Positions 1 to 9,969 are shown, counted from the stretch's first letter. The stretch: 19,810 bases of DNA from Rodentolepis nana (GCA_900617975.1 UZAE01000671.1:1-19810), one strand, 5' to 3'. The notes: generated by a model from the sequence alone, not told the origin. Translations and numbers: made by a program.

Positions 1-319
1 TATTTCAAATGTCAGGCGTTTTGATAGATATCATTAGCCATTTAGCTGACTTCGGGCTTCACAAAGGGAAGGTTCATCAAAGTAACACAAAGTCGAGGGG
101 TGGGGAACAGAAGAGCGATTCACAGATGTAAAAGAGACAGACAGACATAAAGGTAGAGAAATAGGTAAGGTGACTACTGTGGAAGGGGTCGAACATGACA
201 ACCAGGGGGGTCGTGGTAGTTTGAAGTCAGAAGTCAACTGCCGATTAATAGACTTTTGCCGTATGAGTATACGTTGCCCAAGGTCCACCACGTGGAGGTA
301 AGTCTATCGCACACACCTG
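1..319 (-). repeat. Dispersed SINE-like repeat, copy A
   Basis: This is one of five diverged copies of the same roughly 310-bp unit in the window (the others start near 9970, 13181, 14831 and 19459). Read on the minus strand, the unit starts near 319 with a GGTGTGTGCGATAG-like 5' end and finishes at the low-coordinate edge in an A-rich TTTGAAATA tail, which continues outside the window. The shared 5' end with an A/T-rich 3' tail is the layout of a short retroposon. Blocks shared with the other copies include GACTTCGGGCTTCACA, GATTCACAGATGTAA, AGTCAACTGCC and CCACGTGGAGGTAAGT (as read on the plus strand). No clear tRNA, 5S or 7SL head is visible, so SINE is inferred from structure only. Confidence 0.7.
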
Positions 320-667
320 CATTAGTATCATAAGTGTTAGTATTGTCTACCACCCGAGCATTCTTGGGTCCTTTGGAATTAAAATTTTCCTGACAGGCGT
401 TAAGAAAGAAATTGGCTTTGCAACCACTACTATTATATTTTACGCGTTCGCGTGTGTGCCTTCAAATGGTATTCAAAATTCAAGTCTGCTTGACCTTAAT
501 CTATTTGACTTTAGAATGCAAAACTAAAGATTGAAGCTTAATGGTCGTCAAGGGTGTCAAAATGAAGAGGGAGTAAGGTTTCACAAAGCTCTCCCCCCCC
601 CTGCCACCTCTATTGTATTTGGATTTGAACGCCTTGCCTTATACCGCCTCATTCGTATTCGTAATAA
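320..667. other. Non-coding stretch with a short C-run
   Basis: No credible coding sequence is seen. The only notable element is a run of nine C at 593-601 inside a pyrimidine-rich patch. A 14-bp string, TAAGTGTTAGTATT (331-344), recurs beside repeat copy B near 9962; this could be chance. Confidence 0.5.
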
Positions 668-1029
668 GTGGCTTATTAGTATTTTAATAAAGTGATATCC
701 AGGCATCTTAGATAAACGTCGGACAATCTCAGTAAGGGATAATTGCATAGCCCAGCTAATCTAAGCATATGCAAATTTTGCTTATTTGTATCTAATTGAT
801 TGAAGTTAGTGGCAGAACAAACTAGTTGCATATTGTGCCCAAGTTCTGGTGGCTTATTAGTATTTTAATAAAGTGATATCCAGGCATCTTAGATAAACGT
901 CGGACAATCTCAGTAAGGGATAATTGCATAGCCCAGCTAATCTAAGCATATGCAAATTTTGCTTATTTGTATCTAATTGATTGAAGTTAGTGGCAGAACA
1001 AACTAGTTGCATATTGTGCCCAAGTTCTG
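668..1029. repeat. Perfect 181-bp tandem duplication
   Basis: The unit at 668-848 is followed directly by an identical second unit at 849-1029. I found no mismatch on reading through both, and two further bases (GT, 1030-1031) continue the period. Flanking sequence before 668 does not match, so exactly two copies exist. Each unit contains the POU/octamer-type string ATGCAAAT (769-776 and 950-957). No long open frame spans the repeat. Identity without divergence implies a very recent duplication or an assembly duplication. Confidence 0.95.
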
Positions 1030-2626
1030 GTTACCATCGTCAATCGGGTATAAAGTATCTCAAACGGTTTTCGAGTGTGATTAATTCCAAACACTCTATT
1101 CTCTTGCAATAGAAATCTATATTCATTGGACATGACCAACCACGGAATAATTGCAACCAATCAGTAAGTTTGGATTACTGTAGACTTATCACACAGGTTA
1201 TAATAAAATGTAAACAAGAGGGGATTCTACATTGAAGTATACTCGCTCTCCCCTTTGGGAAAATAAGCCACAATTTCCTTCAGCAATTTAAATTCAAGTA
1301 CGACTCTTGTTACTCTGACTTCATCATATGATCCGTTTTTATACCCCTCACCCCATTCATGTCTAGCTGCTCCTTTTATTCACATGACAAATAGCAAACT
1401 TCTTTTGTAGTGCCACTGGCAAATAATTAAAAAAAGACAAAGTGAGCGGGACCCACAATCCCGATTTCTTTAATCACCTATCTACAATCTACCTCGTCCT
1501 TTGGAAGTCCCCAGGGCCGAGGCGATTATAGACGATTAACTTCTAATGCTTCTATATATATCCATATTGCTTCAAACGATGTCAGTAGGCTGTCATTGAT
1601 TCCATATTAGGCATATAAAGATACTAATAACAGGTAGTGGCAGTTCTATAAGTTGTCTACGTGAATATACCGTTATTGAAGCTCTGTCAAGCTCAATTAT
1701 ACACAATAACTGCAACCAAGCTCCCATTTCCATTACTTCCATCCATGCCCTAACTGAGCAAGTGGCTTGATTTGTACCTACAATATGAGGAGTCGAACTA
1801 AAAATTGCATCGAAAGCTCTATTTATATGAAAAAGACCGAATTGTCCTTTTCGTGTTTAGTAAGAAGAAATGCACTTATAGCTACCCTCGTCCCATGTTT
1901 TCTCTGACCACAACCTATCCGTCAACCAAACCCACATTAATTAACCGACCCAACCTTTTATCTTCTCACTTTTATTCGGTAATACGATTCTGACTTTGTC
2001 TAACTCATAAAGCAGCTCTACTGATGGGAATAGAGTTACTTTGACCAACATCACGCCACCGATTAATGTCCCATTTCTATCACCATAACCCCCCAAGGCC
2101 TTTACTGCTTACCTACTTTAAATCATCTAATTACAATGGCATAGAAATTGCTTACTGTAATAAAATGGCTCCACTGGAAAAATGCCTCAACAGTAAATAA
2201 GCTACGTCCAACATTTAAATGGAACCATAACGAGCGGGGAGACGAGAGGTTTAACTAAGGAGAAAAACAGAATGCACCAATGCTTCTTTTATCTTAATCA
2301 TAAAATAGATTAGCTCGAACAAAACCAAGAAATACGGATAAACAGAGAAGGAACAGTTTGAGCCACGACCATCTCAAACTATCCTCCTCTAAAAGAACAT
2401 CATAAGAAATGGTCTATCACAGAGGGGAGACTATATACAATCCAGGAAAATTATAGAAGAATGCTTTAAAGCTAAAAAGTTCACAAGAGGAGAGGGGGAT
2501 CACAGTTACCTTATGAAATCAAGAGTTCAAATATTTTGGCTTGTGATCCATAAAAAGGAAAGTATATACAGAGAAAAGATAGTAACACTCAAAAGGGAAG
2601 CAAATGGAGAATGTTAAAATTAAGGA
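1030..2626. other. Non-coding flank and probable 3' UTR of the ZMYND11-like gene
   Basis: No convincing coding sequence is seen. A short plus-strand open frame at 1805-1993 has no recognisable family. The part nearest 2626 is purine-rich on the plus strand, hence pyrimidine-rich as transcript of the minus-strand gene, and probably includes its 3' UTR. The nearest canonical AATAAA I found on the minus strand corresponds to plus-strand TTTATT at 1971-1976, about 650 bp past the stop. Which poly(A) site is used cannot be told. Confidence 0.4.
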
Positions 2627-5600
2627 TTAAAAACCCGTCAATCGACGGCAAAATGAGCTGTGTCCAGAAGTCCAATCCGCCTTCTGACAGTCCGTAGAAC
2701 AGTAGGAGGCCCCAGGACAACAGTAGTAGATAGACTTCTTTAGGCAACGCCGACACCACTCGTGCTTCTTTGCCTCCTCAAGCTCACGGGCATGCCGCTC
2801 TCCCATTTCTTGCATTTGGCGTTGTAGCTCCCTAATTTGTTTCTTGAGCTTTTCGTTTTCGGTATTTGCAGCAATTAGTTGACGCATGTGATCCTAGAAA
2901 TTACAAAACGGAAAATTGGTCAACCTAAATGTAACTCTTAAATACGCTCAACTTTACTACTTAAAAAATAACTAACCTCGGCAGCAGCATGGTTGGCGCA
3001 GTTGTGCCCAGTGCAAGTCGCTTCGACAGGAGAGGCGTCCACCGTAGAGCCTATCCCGGAACTGGAAGATAGAGCTGCTGGAGATACAGACAATACCGAA
3101 GGCACGCCATTATTATTGCTGTTAGTAGTGGCAGCGGCGGGTGGAACGGAATTACGCTTGGATGCAAACGACGAAATCATGCCCGACGTTAAGATACCGG
3201 TAGCAGTCTTCCTACTCGCTTGATGAACAAACAGTTTTAAAGCTTGGACACCGTTAGAAAACTCATCTCGGGACCACATCCATTCAAACTTAACTTTTGC
3301 ACTGAAAACACTTCCAAGCTACCAAGAAGAAATTGAATTTTGCTTGCCTTGAATAGAGTGGAGCCAGTTTGAAAACTCCACATCCGCTACCTCCTACAGT
3401 TCAGTATCAAATGACATAGCCCTTCCCAAAACTCAATCTGAACCTTACTACGCGGACGTAAACGGTTGGGCAATTTCTGGTAGAATAATCTAATGAACAG
3501 CCCTTCCTTTCTTCCCCTCGCCCAGAATCACAAACTTAAGATCTCTTTTCATCCACTACAAACTAACCTCGTTTAAGAAGATCCTTTACGTTAACAGCAC
3601 TTTCAGTGACACGTTGGTTCTTCTTCGAAAGGCGTCCCGATACCTGTTGCACCTACAATGATAAGAGACATTCAAATACGAATAAGGAGTATAACAGATG
3701 GAGGAATACTAACTGATTTGGTAGCGAATTTTGACATTGTCTTCAGCTTCTTCGAATGGGTGAGGGAAGAGAGGACCGACTTAGCAGAAGAAGCGGAAGA
3801 AACGCTACTGCAACTACTGCTACTACTACTTATACTTCTTTTTCGACATATAGGAAGAGGAGAGGGTTTATTCAACCGAGGAGATTCAGAAGACTCAAGG
3901 GGAGAAGAGGAGGATGCAGAGTCACTGTCTGTTACAGTAGCCCTACCCGAAAACGCACGAGTAGAGGATGGCAAAGTAGTAGATGAAGGAAAAGTAAGGG
4001 ATTTAGTCTTTTTTGTTGAAGGCACAGCCGGAGAAGTGGGAACTTTGGACATGGAAGGGGGGGTAGCTCGATATGTAGTGCTGGTGGGGCGTTTGGCAGG
4101 AGGATAATCAGAATCGGAATCAGAGCTGGACACGCTATTCTCCTCACTATCACTAGTAGTATCAGAGGAGTAAACCCGAGCCGAGCGAAAAGCTGTACTG
4201 CTCGTTCTAGAGCTAATGTTTTCATCAGGTGATGAAACGGGACGAAAAGAAGGGGTAACTAGAGCAGCTACAGAAGCAGCCGGAGCCTTTTCGTTGAAGT
4301 TATCAGTCTTGCCTGAAAGGAAAATAAAGATAATGACAAAAAACGATAGGAATATTGCTTCCAGGACTCGTGGCAATAGTTACCCTTAGGATATTGTGAA
4401 GAAGCAGAACTTCTCTTAGAACTAGTCTTCGAAGTGGCAGTGGTCGATTTCCGGGATTTTTTCAATTGGAAAGCGTCAGTGTCGTCAGATTGCTTCAGGG
4501 GTTTTGGACCGACATCACAGTTAAGTAACGAGACATCAAACTCAAATCCAGGAGTGAGTTTCTGTTGGTTCTCCACATACGTTCTCGCGTCTTGAAGAGC
4601 GCGCTTAAGAGCTGAGTTGACCGTCATACCCAAATTAGAAGAAGAGACAGTGAATAGGAAGACGCTGTTTTTCTGAGCCGATATTCGTTCACGTCGGTTG
4701 TCAAAGGAGATTAACTCGTAGCTCTCGTCACTTTTGTAAAGGACTTTACAAGGTCGAAAGGCCCAGCTACCGTATTGATACCAGACTATATCATGGGGTC
4801 GAGGACAAGCCCTAACAATTTGAAATCGATCGGGTCGCCCCCCATTTGACCGGACATAACAATCGGCACAGTATGAAGATTCCTTAAGTTCCTTTAGAAT
4901 GGTTGAGCGAAGATTACGTGCGGTAATAGTCATTTCCGCCTTAGTACCATAAATTACGGCTACATTATGAACGAGAAGGTCAAGGTCGACCAAGAGATGA
5001 GTACGAGTAAGATAACCTTCCGACAACTTGGAAGCAATCATTTTAGTATTAATCTGCTTTATGCAGAAATATTTGTTTCGATTCAGTTCCTCGACGTACC
5101 CAACAGTACAGAGATTTAGCCAGGAAACCTTTCCCTGCATTTTTTCCTCAATAATAGCAAAAATTTTGCGAATATTTGGTTTAGTCTCATTTCTTAATTG
5201 AGTGTCATTGAGACGTCTACAGGTAATGCAAGAAGATGCGGACGCATTGGATGGTCGATATTTTTCATCAGGAAAATCAAAGAATGAATTGATCTCGAAT
5301 GAGCGTTTATAACAGACCTCGTGGTACACACGGAAGCAGGTCGAACAATTAATAACAGGACCGGGCAGGTGACAATGGAAACAGTACCTAAAACAGAGTT
5401 TAGATAAAGAGAGAGACTTACGAATCATGGGAAGATTTCGTTAGCAAAGAGGGCCAATCTGGTCTTCGGTAATGGGAGTCATTTACAACAATACAATTGT
5501 CTCGCACCGCATTTCCTAACTGTTCCTGAAGTTTTGACACTGAAAATTTAGGATCCTTCTCAGAACGAATATATCGCAGAATGTGGTCAAAGTTGCATAT

Positions 5601-5678
5601 TTGATCAGCTGATGGAATCTCAACTGAATCCCATATATATTGCAGATACACGGGATCCGTATAACGCCTTGTAGTCAT
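2627..5678 (-). CDS. ZMYND11: ZMYND11/BS69-like chromatin reader, seven exons
   Basis: Conceptual exons on the minus strand are 5678-5422, 5387-4384, 4312-3714, 3652-3568, 3393-3348, 3301-2977 and 2893-2627, with phases that join in frame to 860 residues and a TAA stop. Domain order is that of ZMYND11. A winged-helix-like N-terminus covers about 1-80. A PHD finger covers 87-143, beginning YCFHCHLPG and including CFRVYH. A bromodomain covers about 154-258 with LLVHNVAVIYG around its conserved Asn. A zinc-knuckle region covers about 259-280, a PWWP domain 284-362, a Ser-rich linker about 420-620 and a coiled coil about 778-816. The MYND finger at 819-854 has the same Cys/His spacing as I recall for human ZMYND11. 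The family binds H3.3K36me3 in the nucleus and tunes Pol II elongation, and its MYND domain recruits corepressors. Oddities are two changed PWWP cage positions, one apparently missing knuckle Cys and very short introns. Exons 4-5 (3652-3348) are the least certain; their joining relies on a GC-AG intron. Confidence 0.88.
3302..3347 (-). other. Probable 46-bp GC-AG intron 5 of the ZMYND11-like gene
   Basis: The junction reads CAAG then GCAAGC, the classic context of GC donors, and ends in TGTTTTCAG. It is the only solution I found that keeps exons 4, 5 and 6 in one frame through to the MYND exon. The short exon 5 itself (46 bp) has little to identify it, so an alternative splice pattern remains possible. 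Confidence 0.5.
5388..5421 (-). other. 34-bp GT-AG intron 1 of the ZMYND11-like gene
   Basis: The donor is GTAAGT and the acceptor is TTTTAG, with a pyrimidine-rich middle. Removing it turns the last exon-1 bases TC and the first exon-2 base G into Ser, so the winged-helix part runs straight into the PHD start YCFHCHLPG, as in vertebrate ZMYND11. Without removal, the TAAG of the donor gives an in-frame stop, so splicing is needed for the protein. Confidence 0.9.
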
Positions 5679-7695
5679 TCTCGCTTTTTACAAGAGTGAC
5701 AATGCTGCTTCCCCCTTTAGGATCGTGAATAGGAGCAAGAAGCAATAATAAAACAGTTAGTTAAAATTACAACAAAAAGAAATAAATAGAACGTTCTAAA
5801 AGCGCGGCCTATTAAACGTGATTTGTCGACTTAAACGCGAACGTCGAATCGATGAAAATGGGTTATAAACCTAGTTTAATAATATAATACATTCAGGAGA
5901 GTATTTTTAAAATCATATCAGTTGAAGACTAGCTAATGACAGTTAATTTTATTTTATGCTTTGATTTTGTTTTGTATAATTGTATTTAGGCCTCGTGGAT
6001 ATTTGTAGATTCGTTGTTGGTCGAAAGCGAAACATTAATTCATTTTTACCTTAAATATTGCATACAATGCAATATATTGTGATTTTAAAGCGAAAAGAAT
6101 ATGTATTTAATAATTCATTTACGTTTGCCTTTATTCGAAGTTTATTTGACCGGAAAATCATATTTTCATATGCACTTCTTATGAAATAATAAGTATCATA
6201 TCATTTCTAGTTAGTGATATTCGGTATTTGAAAGCCCGAGTAAACGGTTTCAAATGTTTGTTTGCAATTACTTTACTAAATGAAATCTCGATGTCTGTTT
6301 TATAATATTTTTATAACCATCATTTTCTGTAATGAGATTCTTTTATTGTTGTGATCATGATAATATCAATGTTTTCAGCTCTGAGCTATTTTATAAATAC
6401 AATCGTCTTAAAGAGCGCTTCATTTGACATAACCAATGACTAAGTTAATTTTTCTGGTAAAGTATTTCCATTGTGATAAAACGCAGAGTTGGCTGGCATT
6501 ACATTGAAAGGATAAATTAAGTTTTCATTACTTAATAAACAATATAAACATTACTTTCATGTGTAAGCTCATCTGTAGAAGTCATTGATATTAAAATGTG
6601 ATCAAAATAATTTCAACAAATTTCAATTTAAGAAATCGTGGAATAAACGTCTAGGTCTTACAATTTTTTCACTTTTCCTTCTTCTCCTGGTGGTTCTTCT
6701 GAAACCTACGGAATATTGTTTCCTTTCTCAACTATTAGCTCCTTACTGTGAAAAATAATTTATACCCCTTCTCTTTAGCCTTTTTGATGCCAAATGCGAT
6801 TCCTTCAACTCTTACATTCCAAGCCTTGCCCGTAGATACTGTCTAAGTGGCGTCCAAAAAATTGTATAGCACGATATAAACTTTCTTGTATTCGTTATGG
6901 TCGAAAGTAACTTTTCCTACTCGACTGGATGATTATATGCAATTATCAAGCGCATTCTTCTATTAAACGCTCTAGAGGGAAAGCATTGTGGTGTTCGCAA
7001 TCCTCGCACGATAAAATCAGCACCCGAACGTTTTAGTGTGTATGGTTGTACATGCAGTGCACTGCTCAGATAGTTAGCCATTAATATTCACTCAAATTAT
7101 GTTAGATTTGATAAATAATCAGGTTTGCTGATATCACAATTACCAATCTACATATTAGTTGAAACACGTTTTCCTTCTCTCTAACTAACTAGGAAATCAT
7201 GCTATTAGAGATTTTTGAGTGTAGTCATGGAAGCTTAGTGAAGCAATTCTATTACAAATCATACTAAGTCCGAAAATATACATTTCATTTATTTGCCTTG
7301 AAAAAATCAACCAAAATATTTAAAATATTTAGTTTTTTATTTCATATTTTTAACATATATCTGCGGTCGTCGATGAATTAACGTGTAAAAAGAGACTATG
7401 CTAATGGATCAAAACTTCTACCAAAGGATGTTCACATATTCAGCGACGTCCTAATTTTAATCCACGTCTATTTAGTAAGGTTTATAAAATAAATAAACTA
7501 AAAATTGAATAGTTTAGTATTTTAGCAACACCGGAGGTAATGTAATTTATTATTAAAATCACAAGTTAGTTCAGGTAAATTTTAAAATAAAATACTCATT
7601 GTGATATAAGATTTGCCGACTAGTTGACCTTGAGACTTGTTGGCAGATTTTAACAGACGCTACCGCTGCAATCAAATTTTCTTACATTCTCCAAG
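5679..7695. other. AT-rich head-to-head intergenic region
   Basis: It separates the ZMYND11-like start from the SPEF1 start and should hold both promoters. No open frame of note, RNA gene or transposon is recognisable. Composition becomes visibly more AT-rich once the ZMYND11-like gene is left. A short perfect inverted repeat lies at 6055-6075. Confidence 0.5.
6055..6075. repeat. Perfect 9-bp inverted repeat, 3-bp spacer
   Basis: ATATTGCAT, ACA, ATGCAATAT. Each arm carries an ATGCAAT half-octamer, so a dimeric homeodomain/POU or bZIP site is conceivable. It lies about 380 bp upstream of the ZMYND11-like ATG. Function is not shown. Confidence 0.35.
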
Positions 7696-7719
7696 ATGCA
7701 CATATTGAAGTTAAATTAG
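7696..7719 (+). other. Seven-codon upstream ORF before SPEF1
   Basis: ATG at 7696 reads M-H-I-L-K-L-N and stops at TAG (7717-7719), 13 bases before the SPEF1 ATG. The stop lies in the loop of the hairpin at 7705-7730. It would act only if transcription, or trans-splicing, starts upstream of 7696, which the sequence does not tell. Confidence 0.4.
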
Positions 7720-7730
7720 TTTAACTTCAA
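7705..7730 (+). promoter_or_regulatory. 11-bp perfect hairpin abutting the SPEF1 start codon
   Basis: TTGAAGTTAAA (7705-7715), loop TTAG, then TTTAACTTCAA (7720-7730), perfectly complementary. The ATG follows two bases later. As RNA it would form a short AU-rich stem in the 5' leader; as DNA it is a palindromic binding site candidate. A role in start selection is inference. Confidence 0.5.
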
Positions 7731-7732
7731 CA

Positions 7733-8518
7733 ATGCATAACGAAATTGATCAGCAGGTTTTACGTGATTTATATTCTTGGGTAGATTCAATCCCTCTTTC
7801 TCGCCCAAAAAAGAACATTAGCCGAGATTTTTCCGATGGAGTTTTAGTTGCTGAAGTTGTCAAATATTTTTTCCCAAAATACGTCGATCTCCATAACTTT
7901 CAAAGTTGCAATAAGATTGAAGGCAAAAGAAATAATTGGCAATTGCTAAACTGGAAAGTGTTTTCGAAGTTTTCTTTTAAAATAACAGATGATGTCGTTG
8001 ATTCACTAATTAACGCCCAACCCAGAACTATTGAAAAACTTTTGCTACTTCTTCGATCAAAATTCCAAGAATATGAAAATTCTGGAGAGGTTAATGATAC
8101 CCGTATTTTGCCCCTTTTATCCAATCAAAATGGTGTATCAAAAGTTATAACCTCTACCTCAATTCCTCATAGATTGCAAAGACTTCCCACTGTTTGGAAT
8201 GAAAATAGAAATATTGAGCGTGGTGTTCCCTCTCTTTACAACAAAATTTCTATTTCCCAAAAGCCTGTCAGTAAAACAACTTCTGGGTCAAAGCCAGCTA
8301 ATGGATCATCCTGGAGACAACCAAATAGTACAAATGGGTATCCTGAATCCGTCTCCAATGATCTTTTACAATCATATGACCAAAAAGTTCAGGAGTGTTT
8401 CAAACTTCAAGAGGCAGTGGATATACTTAACGCCAAACTTCGACGTATGCAGCATTTATTAGAGTTAAAGGATTTACGAATTAATGAACTCCAAAAACGA
8501 CTGCAATTCTTTCACTAA
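7733..8518 (+). CDS. SPEF1: SPEF1/CLAMP, calponin-homology microtubule-binding protein
   Basis: The gene encodes 261 residues in one uninterrupted exon. Residues about 7-113 form the SPEF1-type calponin-homology domain: LYSWVDSIPLSRPKKN, SRDFSDGVLVAEVVK, FFPKYVDLHN and the NWQLLNWKV core all align with vertebrate SPEF1. A low-complexity Ser/Asn/Pro linker (about 118-205) follows. The C-terminal coiled coil (about 213-260) contains AKLRRMQHLLELKDLRI, matching the family's C-terminal helix. Vertebrate SPEF1 is about 236 residues, so this copy is full length with a longer linker. The family binds and bundles microtubules, belongs to the central-pair apparatus of motile cilia and sperm flagella, and acts at apical microtubules in epithelia. 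The ATG at 7733 has A at -3, and the domain begins right after it, so the start is well supported. Codons favour A/T-ending forms more than those of the ZMYND11-like gene. Unusually for the family, there are no introns. Confidence 0.95.
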   Translation: MHNEIDQQVLRDLYSWVDSIPLSRPKKNISRDFSDGVLVAEVVKYFFPKYVDLHNFQSCNKIEGKRNNWQLLNWKVFSKFSFKITDDVVDSLINAQPRTIEKLLLLLRSKFQEYENSGEVNDTRILPLLSNQNGVSKVITSTSIPHRLQRLPTVWNENRNIERGVPSLYNKISISQKPVSKTTSGSKPANGSSWRQPNSTNGYPESVSNDLLQSYDQKVQECFKLQEAVDILNAKLRRMQHLLELKDLRINELQKRLQFFH

Positions 8519-8548
8519 TAATATTTTTATCGACAACTTTGCACATTT

Positions 8549-8554
8549 AATAAA
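8549..8554 (+). terminator. Poly(A) signal of SPEF1
   Basis: Canonical AATAAA lies 31 bases after the SPEF1 stop codon and is followed by T-rich sequence. This is the expected placement for a short 3' UTR; use is inferred. Confidence 0.6.
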
Positions 8555-9969
8555 TTATATTTAATATTATTTAAATATTTTTAAGCCCATCTTATATAGT
8601 TTATTGTGGCATTTATATTTAAAACGTTCTAATTAATTACTTGAAAAAACTAGAATTTTTTATTTCTATCATTCTGTTATTTGGCCTAGATTCTTATTAA
8701 ATTAATATAGGTCTTTTTAAATTGTCGCATATAATTATTTTCATCCAAATAGATTAATTTCAATTGATTGTAATTAGGTGTCAATTAATACAAATTTATG
8801 ATTACAAATTTTTAAAATTCATACTTCATTATTTAAAATCGATTGCTATATTAAAATCATATTATTATTTATAATGGCTATTTACAATTCGATTATAGTT
8901 TATTACCTAACTCTAGTAAATTAAAATAATTGACTCAAACGTATTTATTCTTACGTCTAAGTCACTTCTCTGGCCAGAATATAAACAGATTTTCAACCTA
9001 TTTAAACTAACTAGTTTGACCAAATAAACCAAATACAAAACTACCTTTTTTTGCTAAGGCTCCATTTCATTTGTTAAGTTAAATATTTATTTTTAAATTG
9101 TTTATGTATGAACTAAGTAACGCCGAAATCCTTTTGCGGCAGCTTTGCATTATTAGGCCTACCAAATTGAAATGGATATCTCACAACTTTTCTGTAATTA
9201 TGCAATTCAAAAAATCATACTTTAAATTACTTAAATTGCTTAGCTACAGTAATTAATGGTGGGGTGTGCCTATAATATCAATAAGGATAAATTCAAGGAA
9301 TTTTGGAATTCTGAATTGATTAAATTGTTGATTTTTACTTACAGAACGCAGCTCATATAATTTTTCCCTGATGTTTAAAATGTCAACTTTATTTCCTTTT
9401 TGGCTTACTGAGTACGTTCGATTTGACTATGTTAGGTTGTTTTAGGCCAATTTGACAAATCGAGCTTTGTTCTTGTTACATCATTTTTTTGCAACAATTA
9501 CATTTACAGAGAAATTGTACCTAAGATAAATAAAACTATAGACGATATAAATTCCAACGTTTCAAAGCTGACTAATTTGTAATTTTAATAATTTAATAAA
9601 AATTTTATTGTCATGTCTATAATCTCTTTAAAAAGATGCTGAATCATAGGGCTATTTTTAATTTAGCTCTAAATTAAAAGCAAATAGCAATAAGGTGTGT
9701 ATTTGCGACACACTGCAAAGATAAAACAATACATTTTATCACATCAAGAAGATGAAGTGATCGGGATCAAGTTGAGATAGAGCTTAATGTTAAAACAGTT
9801 TTACGAAGTCTTCTTTAGCTTCAAGTTCTACGTCGTTTACTTCTTGAATATTGGTGGTTGTCATGTGTTTTATTACCTCTAGGCCGCAAATAATGAAGTA
9901 AACTTCTCAAGCATCTTAATTTCATTATAAAATTTAAGAATTCTGCTCTAGTATCTCCAACTAAGTGTT
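8555..9969. other. AT-rich intergenic stretch, no firm gene
   Basis: No open frame of useful length is seen. A 24-codon ATG frame on the minus strand (9864 to 9790) encodes an acidic peptide, M-TTTNIQEVNDVELEAKED and onward, and could be a chance ORF. Nothing else is recognisable. Confidence 0.4.

Noticed and set aside
291..320. Repeat end (GGAGGTAAGT) as a spliced-leader RNA gene
   Set aside because: No conserved snRNA-like stem or Sm site follows the GTAAGT. The copies diverge within about 15 bases, and the tail structure places the element on the other strand.
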